DNA of 55,830 bases, from contig CAMCMB010000046.1 in assembly GCA_945875845.1 (NCBI GenBank), positions 1 through 55,830 on the forward strand. Reading direction: 5' to 3'. Below the pieces are notes generated by a model. The model saw only the letters and a list, made by a program, of their open reading frames with translations, did not search any database and was not told where the DNA came from. The stretch comes from Pirellula staleyi DSM 6068 (lineage in GTDB: Bacteria; Planctomycetota; Planctomycetia; Pirellulales; Pirellulaceae). The position numbers and the translations under genes were made by a program. Positions 25,799 through 34,591 of the stretch are shown here, piece by piece; positions within the stretch are counted from its first letter, which is position 1; every line of letters begins with the position of its first letter.

Positions 25799-25996
25799 TG
25801 TGAATATCTCGGGGGGAAGTTGGGGAAAAGTTCGTTCTCGAATTCGTCGAAAGTAACACTATCCTATCCCCAGACCGCCAACCAATTCAATCGATTGGGG
25901 CTAAGTCGGGCGTGTTTTCACGGAATTGTCGGTTGAAAAGCTCTCGTTACCAAGCTATCGCATCTTCTACTGCTATTGTTTTAGGGTACGCACTTC

Positions 25997-26048
25997 GTTG
26001 CACGACGCTCCGCGTCGTAGGAATCACGACGGCGGAGCGTCGTGCAAC
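25997..26048. repeat. Palindromic element, CGACGCTCCGCG family
   Basis: GTTGCACGACGCTCCGCGTC and its inverse GGCGGAGCGTCGTGCAAC (ending 26048) enclose AGGAATCACGAC. It lies 22 bases from the tdk stop codon and is a close copy of the 11541-11615 element. Confidence 0.75.
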
Positions 26049-26070
26049 TAAGTTTTTAGACTAGCCATAT

Positions 26071-26682
26071 CTAGAGATCTTCGAACGGTAAATCTTGTGA
26101 GTTTCGTTCCGCGAGTCCATCCTTAAAATGCTTTCGACAGACCGAGACGTAGCGTTCGTTGCCACCGATTTGGATTTGTTCTCCTTCGCGAACCGGATTT
26201 CCGCTGCCGTCAATTCGCAGCACCATGGTTGCCTTGCGGCCGCAGTGGCAAATGGTTTTGATCTCGTGGAGCGTATCGGCCCATGCCATCAAATGTTGGC
26301 TCCCCTCAAACAGATTCCCTTGAAAATCGGTTCTGAGGCCATACGCCAAAACCGGGATGTCCAGGTCGTCGCAAACGTCGCTCAATTGACGCACTTGTTG
26401 GCGAGTCAAGAACTGCGATTCGTCGACGAGCACGCAATGGATGGTTTTCTTCTCGTGCTCTTTTTGAATGGAGCGAAACAAATTGACCGAGGGCGAGAAT
26501 GCGATCGAGTCCGCTTGCAGTCCAATTCGCGAACTAATCTTTCCGACACCAAACCGATCATCGATTTCAGGCGAGAAGACGAGCGTGTTCATTCCGCGTT
26601 CACGATAGTTGTAGCTGGACTGGAGCAAGGTCGTCGACTTGCCAGCGTTCATGGTAGAGTAGTAAAAAAAGAGCTTCGCCAC
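26071..26682 (-). CDS. tdk: Thymidine kinase (type II)
   Basis: Phosphorylates thymidine with ATP in nucleotide salvage. The 203-aa length is typical. The P-loop is [14 protein letters not shown] at residues 7-20, the DESQF catalytic/Walker B segment is near 88-92, and zinc-binding cysteines are in [12 protein letters not shown] and VSVCRKHF. The lasso loop region follows [19 protein letters not shown]. The gene's ATG overlaps the stop codon of the ABC transporter ATPase by one base, an unusual operon pairing. The upstream gene is transcribed first. Confidence 0.95.
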   Translation of the reverse strand: MAKLFFYYSTMNAGKSTTLLQSSYNYRERGMNTLVFSPEIDDRFGVGKISSRIGLQADSIAFSPSVNLFRSIQKEHEKKTIHCVLVDESQFLTRQQVRQLSDVCDDLDIPVLAYGLRTDFQGNLFEGSQHLMAWADTLHEIKTICHCGRKATMVLRIDGSGNPVREGEQIQIGGNERYVSVCRKHFKDGLAERNSQDLPFEDL

Positions 26683-27605
26683 TATTCGGCCTCTATCGCG
26701 TCTTCGTTCGCGGTGGGTTTTGCAATTGCGACGAAGATATCGTGCAGCGATGGTTTTACCATCTCAAAATGCTCCACTTCTCCGGCCGCCATGAGCGATT
26801 GAAGGATCTCGCGACGGTTGGCTTCTCTCGACAAGACCAAGTCCGAAAAACGCCCGCGAACGATTTGCTCCTCCACTCCAGGAATCAAGGATGGGATACG
26901 ATTTGCTTGGCTTAGTTGTATTCTCAAACGGGGTTCGCCGTATTGTGCCGAGATTTGCTCCAACGAACCGTCAAGGACTTTATTACCTTGAAAGATCATG
27001 CAGACTCGGTCGCACATCTGTTCGGCCATGGCCATATCATGCGTGCTAAAAAGGACCGTCGTCCCCTGGTCTCGCAACCGGAGCACGGCGTCGCGTAATA
27101 CTTCCATGTTGACCGGATCCAAACCGGTAAAGGGTTCATCCAAAATGAGTAGTTGAGGGTTTGCAACGACAGCGCTGATGAATTGGATTTTTTGAGCCAT
27201 CCCTTTGGACAGCTGATCGATTCGCTTGTTTTGCCAATCGTTTGCACCGAGCTCCTTGAGCCACCGCAGGATGCTCTCATCTGGCCGCTTGACCCCTTTG
27301 ATCCGGGCGAAGTACCTCAAAACACGGCGCACGGTCATACGTCGATAGAGGCCACGCTCTTCCGGTAGGTAGCCGACCCGATCATCAGCGCAGTCTCCGC
27401 GATCGCTACCAAGCACATGCACAACGCCGGTATCTGGCTTGTAGATCCGAAGGATCATGCGCATGGTCGTTGTCTTGCCGGAACCATTCGGTCCGATGAA
27501 TCCGTAGATAGATCCCGTTGGCACAGACAAATCCATCGGATGGACCGCTTGGTGATTCCCAAACTTTTTGGAAACTCCTCGAAGCTCAACGGCAAGCGAG
27601 TTCAT
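26682..27605 (-). CDS. ABC transporter ATP-binding protein (NatA-like)
   Basis: A 307-aa ATPase of the ABC-2 exporter type. Walker [11 protein letters not shown], the Q-loop area, signature [11 protein letters not shown] and Walker [14 protein letters not shown] are all present, then [20 protein letters not shown]-terminal domain (about 220-307) of the DUF4162 kind is present. It normally energises a separate membrane permease, but none lies beside it; the next upstream gene is a 65-aa protein. The ATG at 27605 is preferred to a TTG at 27611. It ends one base into the tdk start. Confidence 0.9.
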   Translation of the reverse strand: MNSLAVELRGVSKKFGNHQAVHPMDLSVPTGSIYGFIGPNGSGKTTTMRMILRIYKPDTGVVHVLGSDRGDCADDRVGYLPEERGLYRRMTVRRVLRYFARIKGVKRPDESILRWLKELGANDWQNKRIDQLSKGMAQKIQFISAVVANPQLLILDEPFTGLDPVNMEVLRDAVLRLRDQGTTVLFSTHDMAMAEQMCDRVCMIFQGNKVLDGSLEQISAQYGEPRLRIQLSQANRIPSLIPGVEEQIVRGRFSDLVLSREANRREILQSLMAAGEVEHFEMVKPSLHDIFVAIAKPTANEDAIEAE

Positions 27606-27675
27606 GTGCAAGTGTTTTCTAGTGAACTAAGAAGCAAATGGGACGACTGTTCTACAAAAGGAAATCGAGCCACGT

Positions 27676-27873
27676 TTAGACTTCATAGAGAACAATGATC
27701 AGAACATCGGCAGCACTGAACGAGCCTTGAAGCCCGTGCTTGCCCGCTTGCGGCGAGATGTTGCCATGAATCGAGAGGATCTTGGACTTGCTTTCGGCAA
27801 TCCAATCGTTGATTTGCTTTTCCATCTCGCCCAGTTCGTTATCGACACTCTTAAAGATTTTGACTTGTTGCAT
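27676..27873 (-). CDS. Small conserved protein (65 aa)
   Basis: Begins MQQVKIFKSVDNELGEMEKQ and ends VLIIVLYEV. It has an N-terminal VKIFKSV strand, an EMEKQINDWI helix, a middle HGNISPQ segment and a final strand, consistent with a small folded protein. I have seen similar short planctomycete proteins with this GNI.PQ and DVLIIV pattern, but no function is known to me. The start is the only ATG that gives the whole pattern. It is 70 bases upstream of the ABC ATPase start, possibly in the same transcript. Confidence 0.65.
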   Translation of the reverse strand: MQQVKIFKSVDNELGEMEKQINDWIAESKSKILSIHGNISPQAGKHGLQGSFSAADVLIIVLYEV

Positions 27874-27915
27874 GTTGCATCCTTTGAGGCGAGCGGCTTT
27901 GATGTTGATACCCAG

Positions 27916-27972
27916 GGGAGCGAGAGGCGCCTGCCGATCTTGGCATTGGTTCGGCAGGAGCCTCTCCCGCCT
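27916..27972. repeat. Dispersed palindromic element, GAGGCTCCTGCC family (diverged left arm)
   Basis: GGGAGCGAGAGGCGCCTGCC (27916-27935) faces TTCGGCAGGAGCCTCTCCCGCC. The rest of the gap 27874-28173 holds the runs CTCCCCCGTGGGAACCGTGGG and CCCCGTTGGAG; no gene was recognised. Confidence 0.7.
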
Positions 27973-28173
27973 CTGCCTCCCCCGTGGGAACCGTGGGGCC
28001 CCCGTTGGAGCCGTGCGCTGATAGATTTCAGTCTACTACTCGCCTTAGTAAAACCGATCCGCAGCCACGATAACCGAGAATTGTACAGTAGCTTAGGAAA
28101 ACTGGAGAGAGCCGATCGCTGGAAGTAGCAACTGCCCTAGCAATGGATGGTAGAATTAGGATGGAGGTGATCA

Positions 28174-28767
28174 ATGGTCGAAATAAAATTTGTTGGAGAT
28201 GCCCTTTGGGCCAGGATTGAGCGAGCTGTGGAAATCGTCAAGGATCGCATGAGGCGGGTAACAACGTCGCTAAATAGCGCGAATGTTCCGTACGCAGTAA
28301 TTGGCGGTAATGCGGTTCAACATTGGGTGGCTCAGGTGGACGAATCTGTCGTCAGGAACACCCGCGATGTCGATATCATTTTGAATCGAAGCGATCTTCC
28401 CGCTGCGATAAAAGCGTTGGAACCAGTCGGGTTTATTTTTCGACAATCCGCTGGCGTGACGATGTTTTTAGATGGTCCGGACGCTAAGGCCCGCGACGCA
28501 GTCCATGTCGTCTTTGCTGGTGAGAAAGTACGGGATACGTATGTTGAACCGGTGCCGTCCATTGACGACTACGCGATGATGCAGGATGCTAGAACCCTCC
28601 CCCTGGAAGCGCTTGTGCGAATGAAATTGACCTCCTTTCGAGACAAAGATCGAGTTCACGTTCGAGACATGATTTCGATTGGAATGATCGACGAGTCCTG
28701 GTTGGAGCGTTTTCACCCGGTACTCCAAGAACGACTCAAGGAATTAATCGACAATCCGGACGGTTAG
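28174..28767 (+). CDS. Stand-alone nucleotidyltransferase-like protein
   Basis: A 197-aa protein with a minimal nucleotidyltransferase fold. VPYAVIGGNAVQHWV (about 49-63) carries the GG motif, and NTRDVDIILNRSDL the D-x-D metal-binding pair. VHVVFAGEKV may hold the third acidic region. LPLEALVRMKLTSFRDKDRVHV is the helical C-terminal part seen in AbiEii/MenT-like or DUF2204-like NTases. GGAGG sits eight bases before the ATG. Such proteins are often toxins or RNA-modifying enzymes, but no antitoxin-like gene is next to it, so a toxin role is only a guess. It converges with recR, five bases from its stop. Confidence 0.75.
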   Translation: MVEIKFVGDALWARIERAVEIVKDRMRRVTTSLNSANVPYAVIGGNAVQHWVAQVDESVVRNTRDVDIILNRSDLPAAIKALEPVGFIFRQSAGVTMFLDGPDAKARDAVHVVFAGEKVRDTYVEPVPSIDDYAMMQDARTLPLEALVRMKLTSFRDKDRVHVRDMISIGMIDESWLERFHPVLQERLKELIDNPDG

Positions 28768-28772
28768 AAGCG

Positions 28773-29372
28773 TCAGAGCTTTTGACGTCCGCTCAAGGCG
28801 TCCGCCAAGATCTCTTTGTTGGTAAATTCCAGGACACTGCCGCTCGTGACACCGCGAGCCAGTCGGGTCAGAGCGACCGGATACTCCGCCAATTGATTGG
28901 AGATAAATAGGGCCGTTCCATCCCCCTCGACGTTGGGATTGGTGGCCATAATGACTTCGGAAAAATTCCCGGCACGCACTCGTTCGACTAGCGCATCGAT
29001 CGTCAATTGATCTGGACCGATGCCTTCCAACGGGGCGATTCGTCCCAACAAAACGTGATAAAGTCCGTGAAACACTCCCGCTTGCTCAAGAGCGATCAAG
29101 TCTCTGGGTTGTTCGACGATACAAATCAGCGATGTGTCCCGGCGAGGATCCATGCAAATATTGCAAAGCTCACCTTCGGCCAAGTTGTAGCAGGTATCGC
29201 AGTAGCGAACGTTTTCTCGCACGCTACGAATGGCGTCCGAGAGCGCAAATGCTTCCGTTTCGTGAACGCGGAGCAAGTGATATGCGAGCCGTTCGGCGGT
29301 CTTGCGGCCAATGCCAGGCAATTTGCCCAACTGATCGATCAATTCCGTAACCGATTGTGATATCTCTGTCAT
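28773..29372 (-). CDS. recR: Recombination mediator RecR
   Basis: Works with RecF and RecO to load RecA at gaps. The 199-aa protein has the helix-hairpin-helix LGKLPGIGRKTAERLAYHLL, the four-cysteine zinc finger CDTCYNLAEGELCNIC, and the Toprim domain (ICIVEQPRDLIALEQAG to VIMATNPNVEGDGTA). The ATG at 29372 is chosen because MTEISQSVTELIDQLGKLPG is the family start; AAGGAG lies upstream. The frame continues open to 29423. It is divergent from the ABC-F gene at 29482. Confidence 0.97.
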   Translation of the reverse strand: MTEISQSVTELIDQLGKLPGIGRKTAERLAYHLLRVHETEAFALSDAIRSVRENVRYCDTCYNLAEGELCNICMDPRRDTSLICIVEQPRDLIALEQAGVFHGLYHVLLGRIAPLEGIGPDQLTIDALVERVRAGNFSEVIMATNPNVEGDGTALFISNQLAEYPVALTRLARGVTSGSVLEFTNKEILADALSGRQKL

Positions 29373-29481
29373 GTCCTGCAAAGTTCTCCTTGGTAACCGT
29401 CGAGTGTGTTGATAACATATCACAAGCGATTTTGAACGCTAAGCAAACTTTTCCTGAACTATCCTTTTTTCATCGGTTGCC

Positions 29482-31350
29482 ATGTCCGTCCTTTTGCAGA
29501 TTCGCGATGCCAACAAACGCTACGGCGACCAAGTTTTGCTGGACAACGCAGAGTGCACCATCACCAGCGATACCAAAGTTGGATTCATGGGCCGAAACGG
29601 TGCGGGCAAGTCCACCTTGCTTCGATGCATCTTGGGAGACGAGGAACTCGACACCGGCACGATCATTCGTCACCCAAAACTAAAGTTGGGTTATCTTCGG
29701 CAGCATGACCCTTTCTTGCCCGGCGAGACTTCATTGGAGTTTCTGATGCGGGACAGCGAACAGCCCGATTGGAAATGTGGCGAAGTTGCGGGCCAGTTCG
29801 AGCTTAAGGGAAAATACCTAGACGGACCGGTGGGTGAACTTTCCGGTGGTTGGCAGACCCGGGTGAAGCTTGCGGCGTTGCTGTTGCACGAGCCCAACCT
29901 GCTGCTGCTGGACGAACCGACTAACTTCCTGGACTTGCGAACGCAGATACTGCTTGAGCATTTCTTGCGAGACTTTCGAGAGGCGTGTTTGATCGTCTCC
30001 CACGATCGCGCTTTCCTGGGTGCAACTTGCGAGTCAACGCTCGATCTCTCGTCCGGTAAACTCACGATGTATCCGGGCAAGGTCGATGACTTTTTGGTCT
30101 ATCAAGCGGAGCTTGCGGAACATAACCAACGCGTCAACGCTGCGACGGAAGTCAAGCGAAAGCAGCTTCAGGAGTTCGTCGACAAGAACCGCGCCCGAGC
30201 AAGCACCGCGACTCGGGCAAAGTCCAAGAGCAAGATGCTCGATCGTTTGGAGTTCATCGATGTACAAGCCGAGCAGGCGAGAGCCACGATCCGTGCTCCA
30301 ATGGTCGAACCTCGCAAAGGGCCTGCCGTTCGTTGCAAGGATCTCGCGATCGGTTATGACGAGCGAGCTGTCGCCAAGGGAATCGATCTCGAGATCGAAC
30401 ATGGTTCGCGAGCGGCGATTGTGGGTGATAATGGTCAAGGAAAAACGACGTTGCTGCGAACGTTGGTTAGGTCGTTGCAACCCGTTGGTGGTGATGTTAG
30501 GTGGGGATTCGGCTGCGAAATCGGAACGTATGCACAACACGTTTACACGAGTCTGCCAGATCAGAAAACGGTCTTGGAGTATCTGGAATACGAAGCGGTC
30601 CCGGGTACCAAGACGCAAACGATTTTGGATGTGGCAGGTGCAATGCTCTTTCGCGGTGAAGCGGTGCGAAAAAAGATATCCGTGTTGAGCGGAGGTGAAC
30701 GCGCAAGACTTTGCATGGCAACGCTGCTGCTCGGCAAATGCAATATTCTCGTGCTCGACGAACCGGGTAATCACTTGGACGTCGAGACCGTCGAAGCGTT
30801 GGCGGACGCCCTCATCGACTACAAGGGGACCGTCATCTTTACATCGCACGATCGGCATTTCATGAAGCGAGTGGCCTCATGCATTGTCGAAGTCAAGGAT
30901 GGGACCGTCGTCAATTATCGCGGCGATTACGATGCGTACTTGTATATGGTCAACAAAGAAATCGAAGCCGTCGAAAGCGAACGCAAAGGGACTGGCCCAC
31001 GCAGTCCAAGCAAAGTGCCCGCAAGTTCCAGTGCAAAGCCCAACACCAATGCGAAGCCAAATGCCAATGCGAAGCCAAACGCAACGGGAAAAGATCGCAG
31101 CAAGATTTCCGCACAAAAGCAAGATATCTTGGCGAATGACGAACGCGTCATTAAGAAAGAAGTAAATCAGTTAGAAAAATTAATCGCAAGACTCGATGCG
31201 CAAAAGAAGACACTCAACGAACAATTGATGCATTCGACCGAAGCGATCGCGGCGATGAAGTTGCACGAGGAGCTTACGCAAGTGACGACCGAGTTGGAGT
31301 CCGCCGAAATGCGCTGGTCCGAATTGCAAGAACAGTTGGAAGGATTTTAG
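29482..31350 (+). CDS. ABC-F family ATPase (Uup/YheS-like)
   Basis: A cytoplasmic 622-aa protein with two ABC cassettes and no membrane part; such proteins act on ribosomes, some relieving stalling. Cassette 1: GRNGAGKSTLLR, LSGGWQTRVKLAA, LLLDEPTNFLD. A linker helix pair (about 215-265, KRKQLQEFVDKNRARASTATRAKS) follows, then cassette 2: GDNGQGKTTLL, LSGGERARLCMATLLL, VLDEPGNHLD. The C-terminus has a repetitive linker (KPNTNAKPNANAKPNATGK) and a coiled coil (EKLIARLDAQKKTLNEQLM). It starts about 110 bases from recR on the opposite strand, and tsaE follows 15 bases after its stop. Confidence 0.93.
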   Translation: MSVLLQIRDANKRYGDQVLLDNAECTITSDTKVGFMGRNGAGKSTLLRCILGDEELDTGTIIRHPKLKLGYLRQHDPFLPGETSLEFLMRDSEQPDWKCGEVAGQFELKGKYLDGPVGELSGGWQTRVKLAALLLHEPNLLLLDEPTNFLDLRTQILLEHFLRDFREACLIVSHDRAFLGATCESTLDLSSGKLTMYPGKVDDFLVYQAELAEHNQRVNAATEVKRKQLQEFVDKNRARASTATRAKSKSKMLDRLEFIDVQAEQARATIRAPMVEPRKGPAVRCKDLAIGYDERAVAKGIDLEIEHGSRAAIVGDNGQGKTTLLRTLVRSLQPVGGDVRWGFGCEIGTYAQHVYTSLPDQKTVLEYLEYEAVPGTKTQTILDVAGAMLFRGEAVRKKISVLSGGERARLCMATLLLGKCNILVLDEPGNHLDVETVEALADALIDYKGTVIFTSHDRHFMKRVASCIVEVKDGTVVNYRGDYDAYLYMVNKEIEAVESERKGTGPRSPSKVPASSSAKPNTNAKPNANAKPNATGKDRSKISAQKQDILANDERVIKKEVNQLEKLIARLDAQKKTLNEQLMHSTEAIAAMKLHEELTQVTTELESAEMRWSELQEQLEGF

Positions 31351-31365
31351 TCAAAGAAAAATAGC

Positions 31366-31875
31366 GTGTCCATTCAACTCGTGTCCTCCAACCTCGAACT
31401 TCACGTTGCTGAGATTTCCATCGATGACTTGGTTGACTGTCAAGCGTTCGCGGAGCAACTGGCATCGCTTGTTCGAACTCCGTTGACGATCGCCTTGTCC
31501 GGCACTTTAGGTGCAGGCAAAACACAATGGACGCGATATTTTGCGATGGCGCTCGGTGCACCGGGACGAACGATTAGCAGTCCGACGTTCATGCTCGTCC
31601 ATCAATATGCCAGCCAACCTCCGATCTTTCATCTGGACGCCTACCGCATCGGTGACGAAGAGGAAATGCTTGAGCTTGGAATCGAAGAAATGATGGATTC
31701 CGAAGCCGTGACCATCCTTGAATGGGCGGACCGTTTCCCTGCTCTGCTGCCACGTAATACGCTCCGTTTGCATTTCGAAGTCGCGGACGATCAGGCTGCT
31801 CGTAGGATCAAGTTGGAGGCAAGCGGCCAACGCGCTCAGGCAATTCTCCGCGAATGGATCGCCATAGGGTCGTAG
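31366..31875 (+). CDS. tsaE: tRNA threonylcarbamoyladenosine synthesis ATPase TsaE
   Basis: Partner of TsaB and TsaD in making t6A at position 37 of ANN-reading tRNAs. The 169-aa length is typical. Walker A is SGTLGAGKTQWTRYF (about 46-60), the switch region is ISSPTFMLVHQYASQPPIFHLDAYRI with the conserved SPTF and HLDAYR, and WADRF follows in the Walker B/C area. The start is a GTG at 31366; no better ATG was found and the ribosome site is weak. The gene is 15 bases after the ABC-F stop and probably cotranscribed. Confidence 0.93.
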   Translation: MSIQLVSSNLELHVAEISIDDLVDCQAFAEQLASLVRTPLTIALSGTLGAGKTQWTRYFAMALGAPGRTISSPTFMLVHQYASQPPIFHLDAYRIGDEEEMLELGIEEMMDSEAVTILEWADRFPALLPRNTLRLHFEVADDQAARRIKLEASGQRAQAILREWIAIGS

Positions 31876-32027
31876 AAACGGCAGTTCGCTTGGTTTATGC
31901 TCTAGGCGAGGATGGGTAGTTTTCAGTCTGCCGCTCGCATCCTAGCAGACTACCATAACCAAAGTCCCTTCTTTGCGGTCGCTCTCATTTACACCCCCTT
32001 TCCTTTTTTCCTTGAGTTATCAAACGC

Positions 32028-32984
32028 ATGTCGCAATTGGTGCACGAATCGTCCAAGCGGATCATTGCCAACATTGAGAAGGTGATCGTAGGTAAGCGTA
32101 AGCAACTTGTTCTGTCCCTGGTCTCTTGGTTTTCCGGCGGACACATCCTGCTCGAAGATGTGCCTGGAGTCGCCAAGACGATGCTGGCAAGAGCACTGGC
32201 CGCCAGTGTTGGCTGCATTTTCAAGAGAGTGCAGTGCACACCGGATCTTTTACCGAGCGACATCACGGGGGCAGCCATCTTCAACCAAAAGTCGAGCGAG
32301 TTTGAATTTAGACCCGGTCCTCTCTTTACCAATATTCTGTTGGCGGACGAAATCAACCGAACCACCCCGCGAGCGCAATCGTCGTTGCTGGAAGCGATGG
32401 CCGAATCGTGCGCGACCATCGATGGAGTTACGCACAAGCTTCCCAATCCGTTCTTGGTCATTGCGACACAAAACCCGATCGATCACGAAGGCACCTTTCC
32501 CTTGCCGGAAGCCCAGCTCGACCGATTTTTTATGAAGTTCACGCTTGGCTACCCATCCATGGAGGAAGAACTGAAGATGTTGCAGATGCTCGAACGTGAG
32601 CATCCGATCCATGCGTTGACCAGTGTGATTGGCGTGGAGGAAATCGTTCAAGTGCAACAGCTTGTCAAGCAAGTCTACGTCGACTCGAAGGTACGGCAAT
32701 ACATGTTGCAAATCGTGCATGAAACCAGGTCACACTCCGACTTGGCGTTGGGGGGAGGACCGCGAGCCACGATTGCCATCTTTCGCGCGTCGCAGGCCAT
32801 GGCGGCGATTCGCGGACGCAACTATGTTCAACCTGACGACGTTAAGAAGATCCTGGCACCTGTCATGGCACACCGATTGATCTTGAGGCCCGAGAGCCGG
32901 TTGCGTCGAATAACAAGCGATCAAATCTTGGATAGTATCGTTGCCGAGATTGCGGTCCCAACTCTCGAAGAGCCGAAAGTGTAA
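32028..32984 (+). CDS. MoxR-family AAA+ ATPase
   Basis: A 318-aa AAA+ chaperone-like ATPase. Walker A is unusual (EDVPGVAKTMLARALA instead of GxxxxGK[ST] form), Walker B ILLADEINRTTPRAQSSLLEAM, and sensor 1 VIATQNPIDHEGTFPLPEAQLDRF. C-terminal lid GGGPRATIAIFRASQAMA. MoxR ATPases mature or activate protein complexes, usually from an operon with DUF58, VWA and transglutaminase genes. None of those follow here; the downstream region holds repeats and an opposite-strand gene, so its partners are elsewhere or lost. Confidence 0.95.
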   Translation: MSQLVHESSKRIIANIEKVIVGKRKQLVLSLVSWFSGGHILLEDVPGVAKTMLARALAASVGCIFKRVQCTPDLLPSDITGAAIFNQKSSEFEFRPGPLFTNILLADEINRTTPRAQSSLLEAMAESCATIDGVTHKLPNPFLVIATQNPIDHEGTFPLPEAQLDRFFMKFTLGYPSMEEELKMLQMLEREHPIHALTSVIGVEEIVQVQQLVKQVYVDSKVRQYMLQIVHETRSHSDLALGGGPRATIAIFRASQAMAAIRGRNYVQPDDVKKILAPVMAHRLILRPESRLRRITSDQILDSIVAEIAVPTLEEPKV

Positions 32985-33004
32985 GTCGCTGGGGGAGCGA
33001 AACG

Positions 33005-33180
33005 CACATGCAGGGAGAGGCTCACATGCAGGGAGAGGCTCACATGCAGGGAGAGCGAGGCTCCTGCCGAGCTAGGGCGAAGCGCCGCCCCGGGTATTGC
33101 AAAACAAACAGAACGCAATTTCAAATTTCAAGCTTGAGATTTCAAACTTGAGATTTCAGATTTCAGATGCCCTAAGCTTA
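33005..33180. repeat. 18-bp tandem repeat, half palindromic element and short low-complexity tract
   Basis: CACATGCAGGGAGAGGCT occurs three times in a row from 33005 to about 33058. The third copy runs into GGGAGAGCGAGGCTCCTGCC (33049-33068), a lone left arm of the palindrome family at 6401. Then 33117-33168 is a run built from AATTTCAAA, CTTGAGATTTCA and AGATTTCAGATTTCAG. No gene was found in this gap. Confidence 0.75.
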
Positions 33181-33221
33181 TTTTATTTAAGCCCGTTGGG
33201 CCATGGGTCGCTCCATCACTC

Positions 33222-34217
33222 TCATCGCTTTAGAGGAACCTGCGTTCTTTGAACATGCGGTGCGTTTTCTTGATCCGTCGATCGGACATTACGACGAGGC
33301 GAGATAGCAACGGGACGCATATCCCAAAAGGAAGACGGTACGACGATGGGCTCCTTATTGGATGGAGGAGCGACGGGTTCCACCGCACCGAACTGAATGC
33401 TTGGTACGGCGCGCTGATCTGCAGTGAGTTTGGCGGGCGCGTCGGATCGGAAAACGACAGCATCCTGGTTGCGCGGCGTCTTGCCCCGAACGAGTGCTTG
33501 AGGTGTTTTCGATTGCATGTCACTCGTTAACGATACACCACGTTTTCGGAGAGGCTGCGCGGCGCTCGCGTCGTCTTTGAAAGGATCGACCAAGACATCC
33601 GGGAGCGATGACTTATCAAGCCCAGGCAAAGCATTGGGCGGAGCTTGAGGAGAGTCCTCGGGCGGAGTAAGCGGCGTCACGATGGTTGGCGGGTTCATGT
33701 GCTGATCGCCCAAGGAACCAATCGCATGCTTGTTCGGATTGTCTGGAAACGGATAGGGAGCCTTTGGTTTTGAGCCGCTGTCTTGACAATGGGTGGATGT
33801 GGGAGCGATCGAATTCGATTCGCAGCCACAGCTTGGAGTTGCGGTTGGTGTGCAAGCGCAATTCGATCTAACAGGATTGCTATTGCACAGGCGACTCGAC
33901 GGCATGCTCCTCGCTTCAATGCTGTCGCCTAGTTCGTCCAGACGCTTCAAGAATTTCTCGGCGAACGACGGTTTTGGGACGCAAGGGACGGTGCAGTTTC
34001 TCTGGGAGCGTTCTACTGGGAGAGATGACTCGCAACCGCAACTAGGGTCCAGCGTTCTTACTTGACGGGAAGCGCATTGGTCGCATGTCTGCCCAAGAGC
34101 ACTGATCGGGGAGCTGAGGACCCCAGCAGCTATGCTCAACCCGAGGGACAGTCGGGTAAATTTTTTCGCAATACGGGCTTGCGTGGGTGCTGGAGTCGAA
34201 TTGGCTATCGCAGGCAT
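33222..34217 (-). CDS. Cysteine-rich secreted protein of unknown function
   Basis: A 331-aa protein starting MPAIANSTPAPTQARIAKK, with a hydrophobic segment (SLGLSIAAGVLSSPISALGQ) acting as signal peptide. Just after it come pairs of cysteines (CDQCASRQ, CGCESS, NCTVPCVPK, then SNCACTPTATPSCGCESN), up to about residue 145. The rest is Pro/Ser-rich and without recognised domain. The cysteine block could bind metal or form disulfides. The start at 34217 is one of two near choices (open to 34250). No neighbour suggests a role. Confidence 0.65.
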   Translation of the reverse strand: MPAIANSTPAPTQARIAKKFTRLSLGLSIAAGVLSSPISALGQTCDQCASRQVRTLDPSCGCESSLPVERSQRNCTVPCVPKPSFAEKFLKRLDELGDSIEARSMPSSRLCNSNPVRSNCACTPTATPSCGCESNSIAPTSTHCQDSGSKPKAPYPFPDNPNKHAIGSLGDQHMNPPTIVTPLTPPEDSPQAPPNALPGLDKSSLPDVLVDPFKDDASAAQPLRKRGVSLTSDMQSKTPQALVRGKTPRNQDAVVFRSDAPAKLTADQRAVPSIQFGAVEPVAPPSNKEPIVVPSSFWDMRPVAISPRRNVRSTDQENAPHVQRTQVPLKR

Positions 34218-34591
34218 GAATACTTTTCCTTTAGCAAGTCTCGGTGGCAACGAGCGTCGACGCGTCGTCGGGCCGGTTTGTTTCGCTACTCGCTAAGGTT
34301 GATCGAACCGTCAGTGGCAGAATCCTCAGATCTTTCGGTGTATCCATCAAAGTCTTTGCAGACATCGCAAAGTTCCATTTCGTCTCAATCGGCAAGCGAT
34401 TCGGGGCGAGAAACCTTGAGTCAAAAGGACTTGGCCGGCACAACCCGCCTAATCCGCCAAAAGCATTGGTAATCCTTGCCGGCTGGGTAAGATTTCCGGT
34501 GTTTTGTCGAAAGCTAGCGTAGAGTTGGCATGGCAGAAAAGAACTGCCCAGGTTGTGGAATCGTTGGTTAAGCAAATCCGGGGTATTGAAA
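34218..34591. other. Intergenic region, no gene recognised
   Basis: About 370 bases between two divergent genes. Overlapping ORFs on both strands exist but have no recognised domain or good start site. No hairpin of note was seen. Confidence 0.5.

Noticed and set aside
33005-33058. CRISPR array
   Set aside because: The three 18-bp units are directly adjacent without spacers, and no cas gene is present.
34231-34575. Minus-strand ORF of 114 codons upstream of the Cys-rich gene
   Set aside because: No domain, no signal and no start site; probably chance.
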